Part shown: positions 35,301 to 47,300 of the stretch, piece after piece
Position numbering within the stretch: the first letter of the stretch is position 1
Layout: the number at the start of each line of letters is the position of its first letter
Source: Siphonodentalium dalli
Taxonomy: Eukaryota; Mollusca; Scaphopoda; Gadilida; Siphonodentaliidae
Direction of reading: 5' to 3'
Assembly (NCBI GenBank): GCA_032622095.1
Contig: CP136065.1
Coordinates: 240,973,530 to 241,037,529 of the forward strand
DNA: 64,000 bases
Notes under the pieces: generated by a model
The model's database searches: none
Seen by the model: only the letters and a program-made list of their open reading frames with translations
What the model was told of the DNA's origin: nothing
Position numbers and translations under genes: made by a program

Positions 35301-38300
35301 TTCCCCATTGTAGTTCCCGAACCCAAATTACCCAGGATAAGCTATGGTATCTTATCTGATAAATTGTGTTCAATAACTGAAATGTGCGAACACAAATTTT
35401 GTTTTGAAAAATGTTTGAAGATTGGCTGAAAGAGTGATGTCAATAGATCATAGGTCTGTTTTAATTTAATTTCTATATATTTTATCTTTTTACAGCCAGG
35501 TAGTGGTACCTTGAGTATTTCATTCCTGGGAAAACTTAATGACAAAATGAAGGGTTTTTACAGAAGTAAATACACAGAGAACGGAGAAGAACGATTTGGT
35601 GCAGTAACTCAGTTTGAGGTAGGTAGATAGTTTAAGGTAGGTAGATTTGGTGCAGTAACATGGTTTGAGGTAGGTAGATTTGGTGCAGTAACACGGTTTG
35701 AGGTAGGTACATGTAGATTTTGTGCAGAAACACAGTTTGAGGTAAGTACATGTAGATTTTGTGCAGAAACACTGTTTGAGGTAGGTACATGTAGATTTTG
35801 TGCAGAAACACGGTTTGAGGTAGGTACTAGGGCTGGACGATATTAACGAAAATAAAAACTGCGATTTTTTTAAATTAAAACCGTGGTTAACGATATAATC
35901 GCGTTTTTTTAAAACATCAGATACTAGTAACTTAAAACAGTTTCTCACTGTTCGCTAGAATCACATCATTGTCATTAATTTTGACAAGTTGACGTCAATA
36001 ATAACATACACAACCACTCAACCAATGACAACCTCATGCTCGATCGATATTTGGAACGAAAAGTAAATTCACCGGTTAAATTCCGCTATTCGGACAATTT
36101 CGTTCCGGTGACTTGACAAATTCTGGTATATACCGATAATTAATAAAACCATTATCTGGTCTATGCCAAAACTAAAAGTGTTCTATACTATAGTATCCTT
36201 TTCTAACTCGGTATATTCAACCATGTTGAGTAAATACATGTTGTTCCCGATGACACTTGCGTCGCTTGACAAATGGAAATGTGGTTTACCGTCAAGACAA
36301 ATTTTAGCGAAGTCCGCACACACGTAGTACATAACTTTTGGAATTCTGCCAAGCAAGGACACCATGTATTTTTGGGCGGGTTTGAAGCCCTAATTCTATA
36401 TTTTTGGTTTTAACCAATCGCCGTGAGTGGTTTCTTCTAGACGAGAAGGGGGCGGTATCTTTGCTCATTTACTATTTTGATTGACGGTGCATGTGCATCA
36501 TTGTACTGAAGGAAGAGGCGTGGCAAAACTGACATTCATATTGATCTATCACCTGATCAGTCAATTCATTTGGTGAATTCTCTTGTAATAAAAAGTATGC
36601 AGGGAAGTCGGAGGGTTTGTGTAATATTGTGAGCGAAAGGGGGACGTATTCTGGGTTTTCATATCCCCCTAATTTCGTTAGTCGTCCTAAACGTTGTTTA
36701 CTATGATTATTGAATATTGAAAAGTCAGGACACAGGGATTTAGTTGGAATTTAAAACTTAAATAACTCGATTTAGGCTTGAGTTAAACTATTTGTTTGTA
36801 TACGCTTATGATGGTCTGGCACCCTCTAATTGCCGACGATATTACGATTATTTTAGTTTAGACGATATTACTGACGATATTGAAATATTAACCGGGTATT
36901 GACGATTAATCGGGAAACCGCCCAGCACTAGTAGGTACATGTAGATTTGGGGTGCAGTAACTCAGTTTGAGGTAGGTAGTTAGTATGAGGTAGGTAGATT
37001 TGGTGCAGTAACATGGTTTGAGGTAGGTAGATTTTGTGCAGAAACACAGTTTGAGTTAGGTAGATTTGGTGCAGTAACATGGTTTGAGGTAGGTACATGT
37101 AGATTTGGTGCAGTAACTCAGTTTGAGGTAGTTAGTTAGTATGAGGTAGGTAGATTTGGTGCAGTAACAAGGTTTGAGGTAGGTAGATTTGGTGCAGTAA
37201 CACGGTTTGAGGTAGGTACATGTAGATTTTGTGCAGAAACACAGTTTGAGGTAGGTAGATAGTTTGAGGTAGGTAGATTTGGTGCAGTAACTCAGTTTGA
37301 GGTAGGTACATACAGATTTTGAACAAAACAGGACATATTGTGTTATTGGTCTGTCTGTCTATCCATTCACTTTTGGTTTCCAGATGATAAACTTTAGATA
37401 GTCTCAACTGAATGTAATTAAATTTGGTATGTGGCTTTACTAGCACAAATACAGAACAAGCTGGAATTCGCAATTAATTTTCATTTCCGGATGATATAAA
37501 AAGTAAGTCTGAACGTAATGGAATGAAATTTGGTATTGTAAATTTACTAGCCCAAAATACAGGTCAAGTTCGAATTTGGCCATCCAATTTTTACCAGAGT
37601 TATGGCCCTTTGTTGGAATTACCATGGGCATATTTTGCTAGCGATGCACTTGTTGTATATCTACTTTTCAGGCGACTGACGCTAGAAGAGCCTTTCCTTG
37701 TTGGGATGAGCCAGCTATCAAGGCAACATTCGACGTGAGCCTCGTTGTGCCAAAAGATAGAGTTGCTCTGTCCAATATGGTGAGTTTCAAACTGTCGTTT
37801 GTTGAATGTATTATCTGAACATTTCCCAACAAAGAACATGAATCTTTCTGCACTTGCATTAGCTTTTTGTCTTCTGTCTACTTTTATTACCTGAACATCC
37901 CTCGATATGAAGAATAGACCATTCTAATATATACTTTTTTAACTGAATGGGAGATCCATCTAGTAAGGACAGGGATAAAGTCTAATTTGCTTCAAAGCCA
38001 CATGGAGGTCTTTGCTCCAAAATACACGGTATAATGTTCACTTTTGAACTACCTTTCTATGAGCATTATATGTCCCAGAAAGATGCATTGAAGTCATAAA
38101 AAATGCAACTTCGTACACGATGATTGGGTCCCAATAAAATATTGCGACATTTGCAATTTTGGAATCGACATCCGAATAACTTGCGACATCCGGAAAAGGT
38201 ATATTGCTTTATCTTAACATGAAACAATTAAAAAAACTTCACATGCTGTTTTTCTTTGTTTAAATCATCAAAATTATTTAGCACTTTAAACGTTTCAGAG

Positions 38301-41300
38301 TGAAGACAGATGTAGATTTTGTTGCGACACATGTGGAAATTTTACGCGACAGCTGATTAAGAAATTTGCCCGACGAAAACAAAATTATCTCAAATTTATC
38401 AAAAACTATAAGAAACAAAATATGTATTTTCAGTGCTATATCAAAGAATTTGTTTGGAATTCTTCCTGTATGTATGTTTTTACATAATTTTGGGGTTTGA
38501 ATGAGCCATGTCAAAATAATATGCTCTAATTAATTGACCCCTTTATTGTGGTTGTTGGCCGGTAATGACCGCAGTCATACCACAGTCAAGAGGTATCACC
38601 GTGAATACTAGTGGCTGACGTGTGGTATCTGCCGGTAAACTGCGGTAGGATTTTTAACTGCGATAACCAAGTAAATGGCTGCCATGTTAATTTTTTGTGA
38701 TGGCGATTTCAATCTATATATTTTGAAACACATGAGCGTTCGACGTCAGGTGCTATTTTCAATCACCAAGTTTACAATTGACTCTGAATAAAAATATATA
38801 AAAAAAAAAAAAAAAGTTTACAATTGATCTTTATTTTCAAGTTAACTAAACACAAAACAAAATTTCATAAATTCTATTGTTGACGGTTTATTCAACATAC
38901 AAAGTTGGTCACTGACCGACATTTGCGATTGCATCATCAATGCAGCATTATGCCTTGCAAGAAATAAACAAATACTATGGTGTGGTCAACCTTGTTAATG
39001 AGGGTCGATTAATTAGAGCATAATAATGAGAAAATCGTTTACTACAGCCTGTCACAAGCACCAAAGACTTTGAGGAGGATGGTAACTTGTCAGTCATGAC
39101 ATATGAGAGAACGCCGATCATGTCGACATACCTGTTAGCCTTCGTTATCGGAGAGTATGACTATGTCGAGGGTACCGATTCCGACGGAGTTCTCATCAGG
39201 GTCTACACACCTAAAGGAAAGAAGGAACAGGGCAGATTCGCTCTTGAGGTAATTACAACTGTAAAATAATGTGGGTTGCTAGTCGGGGGAATTTGCTTTT
39301 GGACCAAAGTGTTCCCCAATTGGTTATCTAGATAGCATGATCACTATGAAAAATGTAAATAACATAATGGAAAATACTATTAAAATACATACAATACAAG
39401 TCTTCCAGTGTAAGAAATGTTTAATTAACCAGTAAAGACACTGCTTACCATTGAAAAGCTCAAACAGTTATTGCATATTGAAATAACAGTATTTTGTGTG
39501 CACTCACATGTTTGTTGTCGATCTGTTACCAAGTCGAAACTGTTACACATAATTATGCTGGTACTATTGCTGTATCCACAAACCCATTAAAACAGTTGTG
39601 TCATTTTGTATATCTGGCACTTCCATTATCACAAGCTGGTTTACATCAAAGGAAACTTGGACTAGTGTTCACGAGTTGCAAGCCTGAGTTTAGTGTGCCT
39701 GTCATTTGCAGAATGAGGTCCCCAGAGGGTGAATTTAGTGATGCTATCTCGCATAGTGGGCTAGCATCACCAAATTCACCCTCTAGGGGCCTCATTCTGC
39801 ATGGCTTCATCTGATATGGGAGAGATAGACTCAGATTGAAGTTCTCAAATGGTGAATATTGTGATGTGAACCCATTGGAAACCTTGATTATGCAATGTTT
39901 CGTCTGCCAATTTGGGGATATAGAGAAACTAAACTAAAAAAGAAATATAATCTTTGTGAAGAAGTTTCTGTAGAAATTTGATAATAAAGAAACTTTCCAG
40001 AGAAAATAAGGCCTAAGCAGAATGAGGTCCCCAGAGGGTGAATTTACTGATGCTAGCCCGCTATTTTCTGCTTTTAGGTTGCTGTGAAAACACTGCCTTT
40101 TTACAACAATTATTTCAAGATTCCATATCCACTACCAAAGATGGACTTGATAGCGATAGCAGATTTTGCAGCAGGTAAAATGCTTGGTTATTATGAGCAG
40201 CTAAAGGGTTACTATACACTAAATCCGGCCGTTTATGGAACCATCTCATTTTATACTCAACAGAATATATGCAACAAATGAATGAATTTGAGCCATGAAT
40301 TAGTGCACAAAACACTCGTGTGCTCTATGAAAAATGCAAACAACATAGTAGTTGTAATGAAAATGAATTTATAACTCCAGTCATAATTTCATTTTCAATA
40401 TAATTACCATGTTGTTTGCATTATTCATAGAACACACAAGTTTATTTTGCACTTATCCTTGGCTCAAATTAATTCATTAGTTGCATATATTCTGTCGAGT
40501 ATAAAAGGTGATGGTCCCATAAATGACCGGATTTAGTGTACAGTCCCCCTTTAACCGTTGGCTTTGAACCCTGGAAAATATTTTGAAGATGCCACATTCC
40601 TAGGGTTGTAGGAGAAAATTGTATATTTCATATAATATACGAAACATTATATAATAGAATCTATTTCAAATGTAAAGTACTATGCAGTCAATTAGAAACA
40701 TATATCATCGATGCAGTCAATTTGAAAACATAAACATATATCGTGGATGCAGTCAATTCGAAAACACGAACATATATCTTGGATGCATTCAATTAGAAAA
40801 CACAAAACATTTATCGGATAAATATGTTTGTAGCAAGTAGTTGACCTTGCTATGCTATGCACGCCAAAGTTATCACCAGTGGAATTTGTTTTTAGAAATT
40901 ACGTCACAGCTTTTAGAAGACATCTGCTGGTGAGTTTGGGGAATTAATTTTCAAGTGTAAATAAGGATGCAGTCTATTAGAAAACACAAACATTTATCGT
41001 ATAAACCAGTTTATATCCAGTGGTTGACCTTGTTATGCCATTTGCTCATCAGAGCTGTCACCATTTGCATTTGTTTATAGTAATTGCGTCATTCAATTTT
41101 ACAATCATTCAATTTTACAATTGTAAAATGTTATAATTGTAAAACTGTTGGAGTTTTTACATGATGTGCTGGACTAAGTTTACTTCTTGTTATGATATAC
41201 AGTGAAACCTGTTATGAGAGACCACCCATTTTGCCAAGGATAAATGATCGTTCATGACAAGTGGTCGGCGACGACGGGTTTGACCTATTTATGTATCAGT

Positions 41301-44300
41301 GTAGGATGTGTCTATGGTTGTATCTGAATCTGATGTCTGCGCTTGTAGATTTTTTTTTTATATCATGAGTGATACCCACTGGTTGAAAATAATGGAGATT
41401 ATATGTGTTTTACTTATGTTTAATCTTGAATAAGATATACTTAAATAAAATAATACGATAGAACAGCTGACCAGATAACTCGTCGGGCACGTGACAGAAC
41501 TTCGTCAGAAGGAAGAAACTTTGGAAATAAAATCACTAATTGAGCATTGAAACAAGTTAATTTAATGTAACATTTTGTTGTATCTTTTGTTTAATAAATA
41601 TGAATCCCTAACAAACGCTCCAAGCTATGATTTGGGTAAGTATAGTGGGAGAAATCAATAAAATATTCCAAGAGAAAGCTGGTTTTTCCGCTGGTGGTCA
41701 GAACACCGGTACATTTTGACAAAGGTCAAGGTTGTTTCTTAGCAACTGATTGGGGAACACAACAGGGGGAGAATTAGATTCATTAAAAAATAGAGTATTT
41801 CCCCTTTGATTATAAACACAATTAAACTGGTCAGCTATTCACACACATTAATAATTTTGCCACAATGTTATTGCTTGACAAGAAAGAACTTGTCTAACTT
41901 TGGTTGAGCTGCAGGTTTCACTGATAATTGTCTTTCTTCTACGGCTGTCTCAGTGGACATAACGCAGTTAAAAACGTCATTGAAGTAATTGAAGTGCACG
42001 AGAAAGATTTGGAAATATAACTGTGACATTGCGGTCTATGAACCTATATAGGTAGAAGAAGCCCACGTAATACAAGCCGAGATGATTTTAAGCTTTCCGT
42101 AGATTATAAGTAAAACAATACAATTCCAGACCGTGCGTCTGCGAAGTGTAAACATGAATCCATTCTCGAGGCCAAAGTGACTCCATAATTAACTGCTTAC
42201 ATAAACCCTTTTATCTACCAAATGACCCTCAAGTGTCTTCTATTCATACATTCTTAATCACCAGCGAGCAATTCTCACCTCTTTAAATATCCGGTAACCT
42301 TAATTGACATGTGAAACTAATACCTTACGCGCATCAAACACTGACAGACTCGGGGGTTCAGAACGGGGAATAAAAGTACATAAGTTTGTGCATTTAAACT
42401 TTTACTTTTTTGTGCACAAATTATATATTTTTTCGATGGAATTGGTCGTTCATAACAAGTAAATATTTATGTTTTTGCCGCGATATACCGATCGGTGGTC
42501 GCGTTAGACAGGAGGTCGCTCACGGCAGGTCGTTTATATAGCGAAAAGTGTCCGTACAAAAGGAATTTGGTCGGAAAAGACAGGTGGTCGGTCACGGCAG
42601 TGGTCGTAAATTGCAGTTTTCACTGTAACAGTATTGTTTTCATCTTAAAATGAAAAACCAAAATAAAATTGAAAAAATCAGAATACTGTGTCTCAATCCA
42701 TGTAGAGGTGCCACGATTATTGATTTTGAAAATCGATAATCGGTCGTCAATAATCGACTATAATTGATTAATCGTACCTAATATTAATAACATCAGTGGA
42801 AGTATTCCGTAACATACCTATTGCCTGGGTGCTGGTTAACTCAATAACTGCATTGTCGCTGGTTGGTTGAGGCATCGGCTGATGTAATTTTCACATTAAT
42901 AAAGTGCATCTAAACCACCGTTAATGACTAATGAGCACAATGTATTGAATACCAGTACAGTTCTCGGCGATGTTACGGTTATAATATTTGTGAGTTCATT
43001 AGAACGAACATGGTGATTAATTTCAGTTTTATGAATAGCCACATCTACAAACAATATAAAAGTAGGAATGAACGATGGACCGCCAGCGGTTCCTAAAGAA
43101 AGAAATCAAATGTTACGGAAACTATAAGTTTCACCAAACTTCCAGAGCGTGGTTAACAATCACAAACGTGTGCCCCCCACCCGCAAATTGCAGGACTCCG
43201 AACAAGCTAAGTATTTGATAGTAGTCAGTTTCATTCAGCATTCACCACACGATAGCCTTTACTAGTAGTAGTACATGTAACTTCTAAGTATAGGCTACAT
43301 TTGTACTTATACAAAGTACACTCACAATTGCATTGCAGAGAACATCGCTGATTAAAATACCATATATATTGGTTCCCTGGTTTTAGAGAGAATGTCAATC
43401 AACTTCCCATTGGTCCAATCAGATTCAATGGCGAGTGCATTCAGTTCATTGAACACGGTGACAGTCGGCACATTTCAAAGACATAGTGCCACCTTTCAAG
43501 TATATTAAAATATACGAGTGAACGACGCAATGAATGTGTTCAAATCTGCAGTGCCAACTGTTTGCAACATATATCAGTAGTACTCATGTTATTGGAAATC
43601 TCTTTGGTACGCGATCAAAGGATGTTAACACCTCGGTTATAGATTAAACTGATTACATCCGATATAAATAACGCAGATTAATCGACGATGGAAATGGTAA
43701 TCGATTATCGGCTTTATCAACGGTTCATCGATTATATGATTAATCGTGGCACCCCTAAATCCATGTTCAGTTGGATTCAAATATGAAACCAATCATCACC
43801 ATTACAACATTCCTTAACTTGATAATTCACATGTTTAGTATAGTTGAGACCTTCAACTCTTGACTTTGGGAGACATTACCTCACAAACAGCGGTAGTAAG
43901 TCATATATTGGGGTTGTTATTACAATGTTTTGTTTTTGGGTGATCTTCTGGTCGCATAAGGGAATTGTTTGGATCTTTAATATAATACACAGTGGTTATC
44001 ATAAAATTCAAATTAAGGCTGATAGTAATAATTTTTCAGGTGCTATGGAGAACTGGGGTTTGGTCACCTACAGAGAAACAGCTTTACTTGTTGATGAGAA
44101 AAACTCTTCTGCGACAGTGAAGCAATGGGTAGCTCTGGTTGTTGGCCATGAACTTGCTCATCAGTGGTTTGGAAACCTTGTCACAATGGTATGAAATTGG
44201 ACTGTAATAAAAAATTATTCTTTAGTGTTTCAAAGTCACACCCAATTGATTTATTTTGGTCAACAATTTTCTCCCATGGAAATTACTATGAGTGTCGTCA

Positions 44301-47300
44301 CTTCATATTTAAGGCATATTGTCTTGAAGACCATGAATCAACCGGATGTCGGGCAAATAACAATGAAATGCATTTTTGTTTTTTATTTCTACACACTCAG
44401 AAAGTTAGTGCCTATTAGCAAGCTCAAAATAGGGTTGATTAGGCCAAAAAAAAGTGTTTTGATTCTCGAGCATAGCCGCGTCTGGAAAAAAGGCCCACGT
44501 TGAACCATTTTATTACGATTTTCAATTTGACCGAACCTGTCAAATGATAACACGAAAATAGGAAACTAGAAAACAGAAATTAGTTATGTTTCAAACATCA
44601 AATATGATAGACATACAATGGTGTATGTGTTGGTATTAAAAAAAACTGACACTAGGCAATGATAACTACCAGGTATATTGTCACCACAAGCTGCCAAAAC
44701 CCCAAGTTTATTAAGTCAAATGTGTTCAAATATTTCGGTATTTTATAAATTCAAAAAGGTAAACGGTAAACAATTCTGAGATTTACAATTTCGGGAACGC
44801 AAACCGGAAAGAAATATGGTGCGTATTGGCGATGTGTATGCTGGTTTAATATTTGAAGTTTTCATGGCTGGCATGTATTGAGATACATAATACTTATTCA
44901 GATACGGCAGAATAAGGCATTCTAGACTTTCTATGAAGATCACTATATATATCTTTTCGTTTCGATTGTATTCAATTTCCGTATTTTTATTTGAGTAATT
45001 GAACTGGATATTTAGTTCTGTTTGTTATTATTAAACATGCTTGTTTAAACGAAACAATATTAGAAACGCAAATATTCTCTTCCCAATGTGACAACAGGTG
45101 ATAAAACGTTAGTAGACTGGTCCATCTACAACGTTGAGAACGATCTTATTATGGTCATTCATTATAGTGGAATACATTAGTTTATATCAAAACAATGTTG
45201 TCCTTACATTTTCTTAACCTGGGAAGGTATAATAACCCATGCTAACTATGGGCATTATCCCCAAAATAAAAATAAAACCCTCGCTCCCTCATCGATTCTC
45301 AAAATAAATTGCCTGAGAATCAAAAAACTTTTTTTATTTGGCCTTATGTGTTTTTGTGCAAATTTAAGGACAAAGGATGTATAATCACTAGAGCTGAAAT
45401 GGTTGACCCATTCTTCTAACCGGTTAACCATCGGGGTTAAACGGATTTCAACCGGTTAACCGCTAAATATCTAGCGGAATTCTCTCACACTAATTATGTC
45501 GACATTATGCCATGCTCCAGGGACAAACCTAGGTGAGAAGTAGTAGCTGAAATAAAGACCTTATTCACGGCATTTAACGATATTCAAAAACACGCATTCC
45601 TTGTTCTTTTGCTGGCTCTCGTGATGGGGAATGAGCAAGTGAAATTTGTGAATGGCAGGAGAGATCGCTTATTTGCCGTGATCAGCATATGTTTGGGCAT
45701 TTGTAAAACGAGTAAAATAGTATGGGTATTGGTAAAACGAGTAACAAAACTATATATTAAAGATCTGTAATATATCATTATCATCATTGGTATATCCTCC
45801 AATGCATTATATATAAAGACAAGAAAGTAATAACTAGAGAACAAAAAGGAAGGTCAGTTAGGTCAGACTCGCAGTCCTATTCAGTATTCGAGCTATTCGT
45901 CGGTATCATGATAGCGGACACAAGTGTTGGGAGGTTATATAATTTACGTTTCGGTTTCGGTTTTGGTTTTAGCATGCAATCACTTAACATATAGCAATTA
46001 CTGCCAAATTGAGTGTTAATTAGTCCCACAGGCACAACCAGTTACAGAGTAGCATGGAGCATCAATTTCCTTGATAAAAGGGAAGATTATTGAATAAGTT
46101 TTGGGTTGCTTCAACTACGATGTCTGTTTGAGTCACTCAATTGAATTGATCATATTAAATCACAACACGGAGGAAGAACGGGAAGAGTGAAAACATTGTG
46201 CAGCTGATCTCAATCTTCAAACTTTGTCGACTTACATAGTTTTTATAAACCCCACTGTAAAACAGTTTTATATATAGTATGTCGTGGTGTGGTTCCAATT
46301 TGAATCCATGTTGCTTCGTGCAGTATTAACTATTAAGTTACGAAAGCATGCATTGCCACACAACGTCACTTTTACGTTGTCACTTCCTTGTGTGCATTCA
46401 GAATTGATACACAGTGACTGCACACATGCTTTTGTCGGAAGAAAACTTCAAAGGGTCGGAATTGATTGAAGGTCGCCGACACTTCCAGGCAGTTCGAGAA
46501 TTGCTACTAAGTATCTGATACTACCGCGTGTACCAATTAATGCTTGCATTGCACTCTACTATCGGTGACACGGGATTTAGTATTAGTTTTGCATCATTTA
46601 ACCTAATATTTTGAGGATTATTCACGTTCACATTCAACTGACAACGGGATGCGGTTACGTCCGGTTCATTTTTTTCTAACCGGTTACGTCGCTAACCGGA
46701 TGCTAACCGGTTAACCGTCTAACCGTTTCAGCTCTAATAATCACCAGACAAAGGATGTGTAATCACCAGACAAAGGATGTGTAATCACCAGACAAAGGAT
46801 GTGTAATCACCAGACAAAGGATGTATAATCACCAGACAAAGGATGTGTAATCACCAGACAAAGGATGTATAATCACCAGACAAATCTTGAACTTTTCCAA
46901 CAAATTCATACTACTTTCAATATTTTTTCAGGAATGGTGGACACACTTGTGGTTAAATGAGGGCTTCGCTAGTTGGATCGAGTATCTTTGTGTGGACTTC
47001 TGTTTCCCAGACTTCGACATTTGGACCCAGTTTGTCACTCAGGATTTAGGACGAGCATTGGATCTTGATGCTCTTGATAACAGTCATCCCATTGAGGTGA
47101 TTTCCAGTCTGTGTAAACTTATGCTCAGAGTCATACTGAGTCTATCTTAGTCTCACAGAAATGCAGTGCTGGCTTTGTGAAAAATCTCTGAGAGCTAAAA
47201 ATTCCCCTGCATGGTTAGCTCTCACAGGGGCAATTCCTGTATTTGTCTTTATTTGAAATAATCCAGCTGTATAGATAAAACAATTCAAATTCCTTGAAAT

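Noticed and set aside
35520..35948. Minus-strand open frame with repeated [15 protein letters not shown] peptide
   Set aside because: It is the reverse strand of the exon 4 donor minisatellite.
36183..36365. Possible coding fragment inside the hAT element
   Set aside because: 60 codons only, no transposase motif and no splice partner found.
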